64,000 bases of DNA. Origin: Pomphorhynchus laevis. Taxonomy: Eukaryota; Acanthocephala; Palaeacanthocephala; Echinorhynchida; Pomphorhynchidae. The stretch spans positions 1 through 64,000 of the forward strand of contig WNNJ02002217.1 of assembly GCA_012934845.2 (NCBI GenBank), written 5' to 3'. Position numbers and translations under genes: made by a program. Each line of letters starts with the position of its first letter. Position 1 is the stretch's first letter. Positions 32,501-43,469 of this stretch are shown in pieces. The notes under the pieces are model-generated. The model was not told the origin of the DNA and did no database searches. It saw only the letters and a list, made by a program, of their open reading frames with translations.

Positions 32501-32720
32501 ATTTGTAACTGATTGAATTGACCTGCAACTGATTGAATTGATCTGCAACTGATTGAATTGATCTGCAACTGATTGAAATGTTCTGCAACTGATTGAAATG
32601 ATCTGCAAATGATTGAATGAAAATACACCTGATTGAATTAATCTGCAACTGATTGAATTTATCTACAACTGATTGAATTTCTCTGCAATCGATTGAATTT
32701 CTCTGCAACTGAATGAATTG
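32501..32720. repeat. 20-bp minisatellite, 11 units
   Basis: Eleven consecutive 20-base units of about ATCTGCAACTGATTGAATTG run without register change. Variants are mostly single substitutions. The minus strand is open for 77 codons only because 20-bp units without stops repeat, so this is not a gene. It sits exactly after the truncated end of LINE-A copy 2. Confidence 0.95.
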
Positions 32721-33210
32721 ATTGTGTATATTATCTCTCCAAACGTTTTTGAGATAACTTCACAAATCTGTAAGTATATATTATAACCAAGACATTTTTT
32801 ATAGTTTCAGAATAGAATGTTTAACACTGCTCCGATAGCTAATAAGCTTTAATTTTATACTCGTAAATGTGATAAAAAACTTGATTTTAATTACAAATAG
32901 ACTTCTTTATTACACAAAAAAAACCTAACTCATGGATTCGGTATATCGACGACATTTTCGTCTAATAAAATCACAACATAAATGATCGACTAGTATTTGT
33001 AAAGTAGTTAAACTCGCTCAGCGAACTTTAATTCAGCCTTCAACTGGCAAAATCACGAACTTCATTTCTTGACATGCTTCTATACAAAAATATAAAAAAT
33101 TCAGCAGGAACCAAAATATGTGTAAAGTATATTACGGCGTGGAACTAAATTTGTTCGATACGCACGGAACTTTCCATACAATGTCAGGCTGGAAATGCTT
33201 CACATGAAAA
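32721..33210. other. AT-rich sequence without recognised features
   Basis: No gene or repeat is recognised apart from this being part of the duplicated block. Confidence 0.5.
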
Positions 33211-33470
33211 TTGTCAGCTTCACTTGGGATTTTCATGATTTGTGCCTTTTTGTGGAAGGTTTTACATAACCCTAGACACGTGCTGTATGATCTAATGGAC
33301 ATAAGACATGGCCGTGTATTGCGTGGGCATTCACTTTATTTGAGTAGAAAACGGATTATTTATTCAAAGACAATCCAGTTCAGCGAATCATCAACAAGTG
33401 GAACCGGTTGGATGGGGAGATTGTGGGGTGCAGTTCGTTAAAACAATTTAAACAAGCTCTTTTAGCAACT
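33211..33470 (+). pseudogene. LINE ORF2 C-terminal remnant
   Basis: The 76-codon frame reads LYDLMDIRHGRVLRGHSLYL, then SRKRIIYSKTIQFSES and TGWMGRLWGAVR. RGHSLYLSRKR and TIQF match the tail at 9821-10063 (RGHSLYLSRRR, TIQFGQR). Sequence after the stop, KQFKQALLAT, resembles the final FK+.L helix. It is a 5'-truncated LINE tail, not an independent small protein. Confidence 0.65.
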
Positions 33471-33479
33471 TAATGTATT

Positions 33480-34090
33480 TTTTGGTTTTTATGTGATGCA
33501 ACTACTACTGAGTTTCGTTCGCAATGCTGTCATGTAATATGTTTTCTGTCATGTAATAATACATAAATTAGATTGACTTGATCTTTCATTCACGCTGCGA
33601 GCTTTTAATATTCCAAAATAAACTGTAAGTTAATTCAAAATGAATGCATCGAAGTGAAAAAGTTTTGATCTACGACAAAAAGTTACGAAAGGGAATTATC
33701 GAACTAATAAAACAGGATACCGGAGCGAGGATATACGTACCGTCAGATAATTGCACAATTAAATCATTCAAGAAGACATCCACGAAATAAGCTACTTTGA
33801 ATCAACGCAAATGATGAGATTGTTACGAATTTACAGCTGGAAGAAAATACCGCAATCTAAATTAATTTTATTTAAGAACTACGAATTAGAATAAATTTTA
33901 CTATGAATAATTATCATAATTTACGATGCATTTAAATAACTGTTAGCATTTATGTAATACGTTAATACCGTAGAAATTATTATAAATTTAATTACATTTG
34001 ATGAATGACAAGCACACAGTGGTAACGCAATTTGAATTTTCATCCATATATTTTTTCATATTTTTGGTTAATTTTAACTGAACAGTAATG
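33480..34090. other. AT-rich sequence without recognised features
   Basis: It holds no coding frame of note. A duplicated ATGTAATATG/ATGTAATAAT pair lies at about 33530-33560. Confidence 0.5.
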
Positions 34091-34316
34091 AAATATATAT
34101 TATTATAGGAACGAAGAAGAAAATATCCTTTATTTGATTAAAATTCTATATTTCGATAGCTCCTGCTATCATCATCAGAATTACAAAAAAAATGTTTTTT
34201 TGAACATTTTTTTGTAATCCTGATAAGGATAGCAGGAGCTATCGAAATATAGAATTTTAATCAAATAAAGGATATTTTCTTCTTCGTTCCTATAATAATA
34301 TATATTTGAAATGCAA
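34091..34316. repeat. Long palindrome 3 with CTGATGA...GAAAT motif
   Basis: Arms 34091-34196 and 34203-34316 are almost perfectly complementary. Reading outward, the right arm has CTGATAA, G, then the 6-bp stem GATAGC-AGGA-GCTATC, GAAAT and an AATAAAGG tail. The left arm reads CTGATGA, T and the same stem. The arms differ mainly at this point, and the stem is preserved in both. The duplicate is at 58110-58335. Confidence 0.88.
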
Positions 34317-34667
34317 GAAGATTGTGGATTTAGTATTTATTAGCAATGAAATATTAAATGAATAGTTTTGTGAATATCAACACTGAAATTATTTAACATT
34401 AAATTTAGGTCATTTATTTTGCTGTAAATTTAATTTTACATTAAACGTAATTGTCTAATTATTACCACAATAAACAACTGCCAGGTTATAAATCAAAGAT
34501 CGAAAGCATCGAAAACATTTAGATATTTGTATACCGAATTTGCATATTTAATTTTAAATTGCTAATATTGTGTGGAGTCGTATGCCAGATGAACAACTGT
34601 ACGATTTTTTATTGATTCTAGACCTGTTCAATTGATTGAACGTGTCTAATTTGAACTGAGCGTGTGT

Positions 34668-34735
34668 AATGTATGCGGATGATCTTAAGATATGGCGAGC
34701 ATTAACTGGCATTTTTGATACACAGGTGACACTTT
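34668..34735 (+). pseudogene. LINE RT scrap with YADD box
   Basis: Plus-strand translation gives CVMYADDLKIWRALTGIFD, the catalytic box of a LINE-B-like RT (compare FADDLKLWS in copy 1). Only about 20 codons survive, directly before a LINE-A 3' end. Confidence 0.6.
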
Positions 34736-34769
34736 CGATAGTGATTTTTATTCAAAAAAAAGATTTATT

Positions 34770-35862
34770 TTAATGTGGCAAATGCGTGCCAGTGCACGCT
34801 TACATGACCACAACAAAACAAAAATGTAAATCATGTGTCGAGAAGGTGTGAACGGAGGAGGTTTTTGAATATGATAAAGGAGGGGGCGCGGCGGACGTCG
34901 AGAGGGAGTTGATTCCAGGCGAGTGAGGCGGCGACGAGGAAGGATCGGAGACCGTAGTTGTTGTAGAAATTGGGAACGTAAAGTAAGAGGGTATGACGGG
35001 AACGCAGCGATAGCGAGGTGGGGCGAGTATCGTCTAAGAAAGGAAGGTTGATAAACGATGGGGAGCCGACAGCGATGAAACGAAAGGTAACGAGAAGAAG
35101 GCGGAGTTTGATGCGAATGTGGATGGTGGGCCAGGAGAGTTGGGCAAAATATGTGGATGTGTGGTCGAAGCGACGGAGACGAAAGAGCACTCGAACGGCG
35201 GTGTTGATTATTCGTTGTAGGGGTAGGATGATGGATTTTGGAGAATTGGCGAAAAGGCTAAGGCAGTAATCGATTTTAGAGAAAAGAAGCGATGAAAGAA
35301 GAGACATACAAGAACGGAAGTCGATAAGGGGTCGGATACGGCGGATATCACGGAGAATTAAGTTAGATTAGCGGATCTTGTCACGGACGAAGGGTTTAAG
35401 GGAAAGGTGATCATCGAAATGGAAGACTAAGAAAGTAAGATTGTGGACCATGGTGATGATTGATGAGGCAAAATATACAGTGGGAGGAGATATGTTTGGT
35501 TTACGGGGGAGGATCCACATTATTTTGGACTTTTCGGGGTTTAGAACGAGATGGAGATTGGAGAGACGTTTGTAGATAGAAGAAAGACAGTTGGAGGCAG
35601 AAATGCCGATATCGTGTATGCGATGTGCGGGTGCATGAGCATAGATTAGAATGTCATCGGCGCATTGCATGACCTTAAAGGAGTAAGGTTTGATAAACGG
35701 AGAGAGATCGCCAAGCAGAAGAGAGAAAATCAGGGAACCTAGGACTGAACCTTGTGGAACCTTGCAGAAAATAAGGATGGGAGGGGAGGATGATGAAATA
35801 GGACAGATGCGAAAGGAACGATCGAATATGAGTCAAACCTTGTTACAGAGGAGGAAGAAAAG
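34770..35862 (-). mobile_element. LINE-A copy 3, 5'-truncated (minus)
   Basis: The 3' end is at about 34770 (AAAAAAAAGATTTATTTTAA on plus). Minus frames 34831-35307 and 35368-35670 encode the RT C-terminal region (SPKSIILPLQRIINTAVRVL) and the RT core remnant IYAHAPAHRIHDIGIS, whose catalytic box reads QCADDILIYAH near 35665. A frame break lies near 35340-35370. Homology ends at about 35862, where a different plus-strand LINE begins. Confidence 0.82.
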
Positions 35863-36300
35863 CCTCCTTGAGCCTACAGCATTACGCATTGTATATGCAA
35901 GTCTGTTAAAATCGCGTATGCTTTACGCTTTTCATGCGACACCCCCTCAACTGTAATTAGAATTGATTCGAAAACATTTTAAGAGATCCACACATTTTGT
36001 TCCGGCAATTAGCTCCACCACTTATCCTAGTAAGCTTGAGGCGTTGAGTATCAAATATATTGAATTTCATCTTCTGATTGCAAATCTGACACTACTGTGG
36101 ATGCCGCTGCATGTGCCTAATCATCTATTAAAGCTGCTGTTCCACCTTTGTTGCTCCTCAATGTTACGTGGACACGAGCTGTGTATGAAGTATCGGTCAA
36201 AGCCTCGAACAAATTGTGCCACTTTGGTTGATCGCATCTGTTAACGATGGAATGAAATATCGCGTTGGGTGTTGTACTGCTGATCAATTCAAGAGACGTT
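35863..36300 (+). pseudogene. LINE ORF2 C-terminal fragment
   Basis: Frames 35690-35956 (from about 35865) and 35963-36244 give ALRIVYASLLKSRMLYAFHA, FVPAISSTTYPSKLEALSIK, then MLRGHELCMKYRSKPRTN and RWNEI. The pattern matches the post-RT region of a non-LTR ORF2. A small hairpin-like stretch (GAGCTTCGG...CCGAAACTC) at about 36390-36426 may mark its 3' UTR. Confidence 0.6.
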
Positions 36301-36479
36301 TAAAACTTGAACTTTCGAATTCTTGATGATATTTTTATTTATTTTTGTTTTAATATTTATATTTTTTACTTAGATGTGAAGCCTCTCTACGAGCTTCGGT
36401 TCTTTGGAAAAAAGAGCCGAAACTCTCAGCCCCTACAGAAATTGCCGAGATATTGGCTTGAACGGCATGTAACCATTTT

Positions 36480-36758
36480 ATGGGCTTCAATTTAAAATTT
36501 ACCGTGCTATCGAATTACGACATGACGTTCCCCCATTGCAATCAATGTCATGCATGGGGACACTGGGCGTCTATGTGCAATAAAGATAAGACCTGCGGTT
36601 ATTGCTCGTCTAACGATTGCGTTGACATCGGTGAGAAGTGCTCATATACCCCTCGGTGTGATAATTGTAAGGGTCCACATCCCTCCTGGTCGAAGAGGTG
36701 TGAGGCCTTTAAGGCCTTAGACTTAAGTTCTGTTCCCCTACTACAAAATCTCCGGTAA
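36480..36758 (+). pseudogene. LINE ORF1 with CCHC zinc knuckles
   Basis: The frame encodes CNQCHAWGHWASMC (CX2CX4HX4C, residues 20-33), a second Cys cluster at CGYCSSNDC, and CDNCKGPHPSWSKRC (CX2CX4HX5C). Such a triple zinc array ends the ORF1 nucleic-acid chaperone of Jockey/I-type non-LTR elements. The N-terminal part is missing or scrambled. It precedes an RT fragment in the same orientation, which supports one element. Confidence 0.75.
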
Positions 36759-36939
36759 GTTATGCCGACTCCTGCAGTCGAATTTCCGACGAGGACATTC
36801 TTCATCTACTAAACTCACATAAACAGTAAATATTTACATAAATGAACAGCTTTTTTTGAGTCATTTTTCTCTGTTATATGCAAATCCAGTGATTCCTGCT
36901 GCCACTGTACCTGAATCTAAGAAATGGGGATTCGGTCCA

Positions 36940-37880
36940 TACCGTGCCTCCACTAAAGGTAGGCAAGCTGATTAATTCCAAAGCAGGAAAGGCCTCCTTG
37001 ATTTTTATGCTGCATTTAATCGCATCTCCATTCCTTTTGTTGTCTCTTCTCTCAGGTCTCTCGGGTTGCCTGCGAGAATTATTTACAGGGTGGATATACT
37101 GCTGTACACCAAGCGATTCTACTATGAAGACGACCCTGATGCGCGTCAGTTCTACCCTATTACGGGTGTTACCTCAAGGATCCCCACTTTCTCCTATCTT
37201 GATATCTTGCTGCCTCCATTGAACTCTTTAAAATATTTAAACGCGAACAACGCCTAGTGGTATACGCTTGATGATACCACAGCCCTGTTCTCTGGACGCA
37301 GGTGCAAAGACGTAGTCTCGGACATCAGCCGTTTCTTTTTAAGATTAAAAGACCAGTTACCCAAGTCCAATCTTATTTTAAACTCCGCCAAATCGCAGGT
37401 GGTTGGTCTTTCATGGCGCACCTGCAACAAAGCAAAAACTTAAGAGATTAGCACTTTTTACATTTTCTTCCATTTTCACTAATCAACAACTCCCTGTCTT
37501 CACGAGTCGAGTAAAATACCTGGGGTTCACCGTTACGGTGAACTGGTCGGCGAAAGCTGACCTGGATAGACTTAAACGTATCCTGAAGAGAGCTAGGTGG
37601 GCCCTGAAACGGGCCCAGCATCTGTCATTGAAAGGAAAGACTCAGATGCGCCTCTGGTGCACTTGAGCTATCTCGATATTAGTCTTCTTTTCTAGAGGAC
37701 GTTCCCCAGAGCAAAGGCCAAGGTTTCTTAAGCTGCTCATCTCTCGTTTACTTAGCATAGTCCGCCTCGATTGGATTTTTCGGAGGCCGGAGTGAAAGAC
37801 CCCGGGTGGTTCAGTCGAAGAGCGGGGTGTTGGATTGGATGTAGGGCTCAGGTCCTGCCGGACCTGAGGCCGTAATGGAT
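36940..37880 (+). pseudogene. Jockey/I-like RT fragment
   Basis: Downstream of the ORF1 zinc knuckles, plus frames show motif A as DFYAAFNRISIPFV, the LPQGSPLSPIL turn (37140-37200) and a catalytic-box-like YTLDDTTALFSG near 37270. A thumb-like SRVKYLGFTVTVNWS is at about 37510. Three phases are used, so it is multiply frameshifted. Endonuclease sequence between ORF1 and RT is missing. Confidence 0.65.
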
Positions 37881-38580
37881 GAAGACTGAGTAGGTTGATA
37901 AAGACGAGGATTGTGACTTGTTTTGTTTTGCTGATTCTTTTTAAATGCATATTTAATTGTTAATTATCCTTTTTAAAATCTTTTTTATTAAATATAAACT
38001 ATATATCTTTGGCATTTATATTAAAATATAAAGGTCAAGGATATAGGTATAAAAAGTATTTTTATTGAGAAATTAACGTTTTGTGCTTTCGAAATTTAGC
38101 GATAACAATTAAATTGCAAAATCATAACAAAACAAGCAGTATTGCCAATTACCATTTCCTAGATTCAGATAAGTAATTCAACGTAAATTCAACATTTCCA
38201 ACAAAAAATACAAGTTGAAAGCTGCCCAAGACCCAAAGGAGATTCCATTTATACTTCAGAAATTTAAGATTAAAACTGTGAACGAGCTATATCTACTTGC
38301 TTAAGTCATCCAATGTATTTAAACAATGTGCAATCGAACGGAAACACAACGCTAGATACGTATTTCATCCTTTAGAGAGTCATTAGTAGCATGAGCATGA
38401 CCCACATGAATTGATAACTTAACATAAATCGCCACAAGTATAATGATTTAGTTCTAGGCTGATATATTATTACAAGCAAGCATTAGCTATAAAGCCGTTT
38501 CGCTCGATCACACAAAAAAAACATCATTATATACACCAAAATCAACATAAAAATATCAATAAAAGGGGTAATCTTCATTA
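37881..38580. other. AT-rich sequence without recognised features
   Basis: I see no gene. It separates the Jockey-like debris from LINE-B copy 2. Confidence 0.5.
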
Positions 38581-38660
38581 TTCCCGCCGTTAATCGTCCA
38601 ATTTATGATAGCAGTCTTGAATGTCTTAACGACTGTGGCCATCACGATTTCTGACGGTAG

Positions 38661-39113
38661 TCAATTCCAAGCATTTGTACAACGACGAGACAACCGATCC
38701 AACCGTGAACTGCGACCATGGGACGATATCCTCAACAACAGGGGAAGACCTCTGGGGTATCGTTTATCGTTGATAACCACCGATTGGGTAGGATATCCAT
38801 CCGAACCGTTGGCGATATGCCACATTACTAACATATCTAGGATGTACAGTTTTTGGTGCACAGTTATCATACCCAAAGTTTTAAGTCTGTCGCGATAACT
38901 CATTTGAGAACAACTCGAACACAGTTTGCTGCCACGACGAAGAATATTTTCTAATTCATTCAACTCTTTTTTGGACGTTGGAAAACTGGCTTGTATCGCG
39001 AACTCAATATGTGGTCTCACAAGTGCCATAAATAGAATTCTAAAACATGTGGGTGACACAAACTTGAAGCAGTTTTTTTTATCAAGTACATCATTCTTCT
39101 GGTAGACGAGCAT
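38661..39113 (-). pseudogene. LINE-B copy 2: ORF2 C-terminal region
   Basis: The frame has LVRPHIEFAIQASFPTSKKE, NELENILRRGSKLC, then PRGLPLLLRISSH and LSRRCTNAWN. It matches the C-terminal frame at 12070-12489 in layout. It overlaps the RT frame at 39017, which marks a frameshift. Confidence 0.8.
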
Positions 39114-39635
39114 CTACGTTCAGTGTCCATTCTAGACTTCAAGGAAGAATGAGTTATGATACTAAGGTCTCGTACATGAGATACACAATTAATTATTTGA
39201 GATCCTATAGTATATCGGGCGGGAACAGAACTATTCCCGAAACGAAGGTGAACACACTTAGAGACGTTCAATAGTATTCCTGTATGCCTACTCCAAATTT
39301 CTATCCTATCAATATCACTTTGCAGAAACTCAACATCCTTTGGAGAATTAATTGTGCTCCACACTTTCAAGTCATCTGCCAAACCAAGATATTGGCATTG
39401 CAGTTTACTCAGCAGAGAGTTGATGAAAATTTTAAAAAGTAATTGGTTAAGCACAGTTCCCTGAGGAACCCCTGAAGTCACACGACGCGGAGAAGAAAAA
39501 CAATCACCAGCCCGTACTATATAGCTCCTAGATGACAGAAAATCAGTAACCCACGCTACAAGCATCTTGGGAATGCCATGATTGAATAATGCTCGTATCA
39601 ACTGAGAATGAGGCACGCGATCGAATGCTCTACTA
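39017..39635 (-). pseudogene. LINE-B copy 2: RT core
   Basis: Sequence from the hAT boundary reads AFDRVPHSQLIRALFNHGIP, SGVPQGTVLNQLLFKIFIN, and the catalytic box as LADDLKVWST (Phe or Tyr of the usual F/YADD replaced by Leu). IEIWSRHTGILLNVSKC follows. The aspartate pair is intact, but the upstream motif A is cut by the transposon. Confidence 0.85.
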
Positions 39636-41891
39636 CAGGGGTTCTCAACCTGGGCGATATCGCCCACTAGTGGGCGAAAATATTTTCCAGGTGGGCGATT
39701 TTGTTTGTGAAAATTGGTAAAAACATAGAAGAAAAATCTTATAAATTTTTTGATGTAAAAGTTTAAATTTATTTCTTAAACATTTATTTTTAAATCTACA
39801 CAAGATTTTAATGTTCACATGCAGGAAACTTTAACTTTTAAATGTGCTAGTCGTTTTTTAATAAAAAAAAGTCTAATTTGTTATTAATTGCATGGTAAAA
39901 ATGATTTTTGGCACCATATTGATTTTTATTACAGTTTATATATTTCTTTCTAGTTTTTTTTTATAAAAATTATCCCTTACTATGACAGAAGAAAAAAATA
40001 TGGCGCAAATACAGTGCAGAGTATTTAGCTTTTAGATTCATCCAAAGTCCCTATGAGAAAGGTATTTCATTCTGTCTTTTATGGGGCACACCGTTCTCTA
40101 ATGAAGCTATGAAACCTTCAAGGATCCACGAACACCAGAAAAGAGTCAATGCTGAAAAACTAGATAAAGGAATTGAATATTTTCAAAAAGAAAAAGAAAT
40201 TTTTGAAAAACGTCCAACTCTTACTGGTATGTTTAAAAAACAAATACTTGAAAGTTCAAAAGGACTGATTTCTTCCTATGAATTTGCTGCACTAATCTCT
40301 AAAACCTGTAGCTCGCATTCCGTTGTTGAAACACTATTAAAACCCGCATTTGAGATTCTTCTCAAAACAGCTTTAAAAATAGAAGATACCGAAACAATTA
40401 TTAATACAATTCCACTAAGCAACGATTCAATTAGAAGAATAGATGAAATGGCTTAAGATGTTGAAAGACAGCTAATTGAAAAACTAAAAAGTTTTCTATT
40501 CAAATTGACGAATCAACTGTTAGCGATAGTAGAGCCCTGCTGATGTCATATGTCCGCTTTATTAATGACGATTTTCAAATACACGAAGAAATGTTATTTA
40601 TGAAGTATTTAAAAACAGACACAACAGGAGCATCAATATTCGAAGTTGTTGAATCTTGGTTCGAAGAAAAACAAATACCATTTGAAAATTTGATATAATG
40701 TGCTACTGACGGAGCCCCTGCTATGATTGGAAGACATAAGGGTTTATTTCATTTTTAAAGAACATTTGTCCAACAATATTAACTATCCACTGTATTATAC
40801 ATCGTCATAAGTTGGTGGCAAAGAACATAAGTCCTATTCTTTATTCTTCTTTGCTGCTTGTCATCCAAGTAGTAAACAAGATAAAGACAAATCCAAAGTG
40901 TGGCAGATTGTTTCAGATTTTTTGTAAAGACAATAATGAGCAATACAATAGATTACTTCTCCACATTGAAATACGATGGTTATCTAAAGGTAATTGCCTT
41001 GCAAGATTTGTTTGCTTATTTGACAAATTATTTCTTTCCTGTAAGAAGAAAAGGAATTCGATAGAAGAGACGAGCTGAATGCCCATAAAAACAATATAAA
41101 CTTTATGGCATTTATTTTCATAAAGCTTAATGAAATATCGCTGAAATTGCAAGGAAAACTTGTTACTCTGATCGACTGTAAGCGTACTATTAAGGCCTTT
41201 ACAGAGAACATAGAAGTTTTTAAGAACAACCTATTGAAGAGAAACTTTAAAAATATGTAGGAGATGAAAAATGTAGAGTCTTTTCTTTCTGATCAAGACT
41301 TATTCAATTATTCTGAATACTTGTCTACTCTAAAACAGGAATTTCTTAGTAGGTTTTCGGATTTATTTTCTTTGCATATTAAGCCATGGATGATTGACCC
41401 CTTTGGCTGTGATATTGAATGTGTTGAAGAAAACATTAAAGAAAAACTTATCGATCTTCAATGCAATGAAGAATTGAAATATGAATATGAAAAGGACGGA
41501 CAATTTAGATTATGGATGACACAGTCGGCGAAGTTTTTATATCCTACGATTTGGACTGAAATGACCAATATTTTGCTGTGTTTTCCGTCTTCTTATTCAG
41601 TGGAATGTGGTTTTAGTACAATAAATAAAATAATAACTTAAGAAAGAAATAGAATAAACATATGTTCGAGAGGTGACGTGAGAATGAAGCTTACAAACTT
41701 TAAGCCTTAAAATTGAGGAAATAGTATAAAAAAACATCAAAACCAAGGATCACATTAAATTTCTTTATTTGTATTTTTTTTCAAATTCAGTTTCTTTATT
41801 ATTCATCGATTCAAGGTGGGCGATATTTAAAAAACAAAAACAAAAATTGTTCAAAAGTGGGCGGTGATTGAAATAAGGTTGAGAAACACTG
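39636..41891 (+). mobile_element. hAT DNA transposon (ZBED5/FAM200-like), 2.26 kb
   Basis: Terminal inverted repeats are CAGGGGTTCTCAACCT at the left and the complement of CAGTGTTTCTCAACCT at the right. The flanking 8-mers CTCTACTA and TTTTACTA agree at six of eight bases, as expected for an aged hAT TSD. Subterminal GGTGGGCGAT words occur near both ends (about 39692 and 41815). A broken transposase lies inside. Confidence 0.92.
40109..41700 (+). pseudogene. hAT transposase
   Basis: Plus frames in sequence encode the N-terminal helical region (40109-40456, HEHQKRVNAEKLDKGIEYF and YEFAALISKTC), then, after stops, SIQIDEST (catalytic Asp region), CATDGAPAMIGRHKG and CIIHRHKLVAKN near 40690-40830. 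HIEIRWLSKGNCLARF follows, and finally the C-terminal dimerisation block (41264-41641) with ECGFSTINKII. The order matches ZBED5/SCAND3/FAM200-type hAT transposases. The BED zinc finger is not visible. At least five breaks make it inactive. Confidence 0.88.
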
Positions 41892-41899
41892 TTTTACTA

Positions 41900-42354
41900 A
41901 AATCAAGAAAAAGGGCGTCAATAGAGCTACCTCGAGATAATTATGCGACCCACGCCTCACGAGAACACAATAGATTCGTTAGACATGATCTGCCTTTTTT
42001 GAAACCATGCTGTTAAGAGCAAATCTGTCCGGACTCAACCAAGTGGCTCATCATCCTTTCGTGAACTATACGCTCCATAGTTTTACTCATGTGGCTTGTT
42101 AAACTTATAGGCGTGTAGTTACTAGCTGAGTTCCGCACACCTTTCTTATAAACAGGTACTACCATAGCACGTTTCCAGTCGAGCGGTAATTTGCCAGAGT
42201 TTAAAGAGAGCTGAAACAGTATTGCCAAGGGCCGAGAGAGGTGGGTACTCAAGATACGTAAAAGAAAGGGGTGAATGTCGTCAGGACGAGCAGATGAACA
42301 CTCCGACAACCGAATCAATTTGGCAAATACTTCATCTTTAGTAATTGAAATCAA
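41900..42354 (-). pseudogene. LINE-B copy 2: RT N-terminal part
   Basis: The frame 42013-42354 has SARPDDIHPFLLRILSTHLS, then LDWKRAMVVPVYKKG, YTPISLTSHMSKTMERIV and HLVESGQICS, ending at a stop. Beyond the stop the segment to 41900 ends ALFLDFSK at the hAT boundary. The RT N-terminal region is otherwise complete. Confidence 0.85.
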
Positions 42355-43416
42355 ATCACTGGAGACATGAAATTTGAATGGTTCATATCAATGTTGGATA
42401 CCGACGAAACACTGCTTAGAGTAAATTCATTTGCAAATTCATCGGCAATGTCGACCTGAGAAGACAATCATCAAAAACCAAGTGAAGAATACCACAGGGA
42501 ACATTCCCATTTTGGCGCATGTATGACCAAAAACGTTTAGAATTTTGACCAATCGAATTTACGAGGTCGTACTCATAATGAACACGCTTATTAGTGCAGA
42601 GTCGTTTAAAAACATTACGAGCTTGTCTGAAAGATGAGATGAACGATGGGTCATTACGTGATAGTTTAAAGAAACGGTTTCGTTCGTACAGTGCTTTCTT
42701 GAGATCATGGTCAAACCAATCTGGCTTGCGGTTGTAACGTTTCTTGATTACTATTTTTGGAGCAAACTTATTTGAAACGTCAAGTAACTTATCGTGAATT
42801 ACATGCCAGCAACGGTCAACTGAACTGTCATCTCAACAAAAGTTAATACAATCTGCATAAGTCAAGAGTGCTGCACGATCTGCCTTATGTCACAGCCGTT
42901 TGACCAAATTAGGTTCAGCATCCTCCATCATAGCCCCCAAAGGACGAATACCGAATTGAATGGTTACATGGTCACTCAATCCCAGAGGAGATACATAGCG
43001 TATGTCACAAACATGATCACAACATCACTAACCACAACACTCGGAATGTTAAAATCACCAGATAGGATGAAAGGGCGATAATGATTACATGAATTAAGAA
43101 ACACATTACGCAGTACATCGTCAAAACCAGATGATTTAGGAGTTCTATAAAGGACACCAAACGAAAATCTAAGTTCGGATAATATTACGTCTAACACCAA
43201 GCACTCACAAGTTCCTTCACTATTGGAGTACTCGACCGAACCGACTACAACCGCTCCGTGAGCTAAATAGATGGCAACACTACCCCCGTGACGAACATCA
43301 CACCTATCTAACCGAGTTACGGTATAACCTTGAATATTAATTGTAAGATCACCAATCCCACTATGCAGCCACGACTCAGATACGGCAAATGCGTCAAAAT
43401 GTTTTGTAGTCAACAT
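42355..43416 (-). pseudogene. LINE-B copy 2: APE endonuclease and linker
   Basis: The 146-codon frame at 42976-43416 has FDAFAVSESWLHSGI (catalytic Glu), DVRHGGSVAIYL, ELRFSFGVLYRTPKSSGFDD and FILSGDFNIPSVVVSD. The SDH end and the linker (FKLSRNDPSFISSFRQARNV and FWSYMRQNGNVPCGI) lie in other phases down to 42400. The same RFSFGVLYRTPKS block is at 62730-62770 on plus. Confidence 0.82.
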
Positions 43417-43469
43417 AATGCGAAGATCATCCAGATTAGAAGTTAAGCTACGAATGTTAAGCTACGACG

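Larger units (their letters stand above)
31640..35740 (+). repeat. 4.1-kb block, copy 1 of a near-identical direct duplication
   Basis: From about 31640 to 35740 the sequence recurs at about 55660-59757 at a constant offset of 24,019-24,020 bases. The middle part shows only scattered single-base differences. Both edges lie inside LINE-A sequence, where similarity falls to ordinary family divergence. The block contains a LINE-A fragment, the 20-bp minisatellite, a LINE tail, palindrome 3, a YADD scrap and another LINE-A fragment. Confidence 0.92.
38585..43460 (-). mobile_element. LINE-B-related copy 2, split by hAT transposon (minus)
   Basis: Minus-strand ORF2 runs from APE endonuclease (43416) through linker and RT to the C-terminal region (38661). 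The hAT element at 39636-41891 separates RT motif A: ALFLDFS lies at its right side and AFDRVPHS at its left, so the two flanks join exactly. The family is close to LINE-B copy 1 but not the same subfamily. Confidence 0.85.

Noticed and set aside
32475-32708. 77-codon minus-strand frame with periodic NQLQ-type residues
   Set aside because: It is the translation of the 20-bp minisatellite, which happens to lack stops in one frame.
32501-32720. CRISPR array
   Set aside because: The units abut without spacers and the context is eukaryotic; it is a minisatellite.
33211-33441. Independent 76-residue membrane protein (hydrophobic start)
   Set aside because: The RGHSLYLSR and TIQF motifs place it as a LINE ORF2 tail, and the duplicate at 57230 is part of a copied block.
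35018-35269. 83-codon Arg-rich plus frame, also at 59038-59289
   Set aside because: It is antisense to the LINE-A RT C-terminal region.
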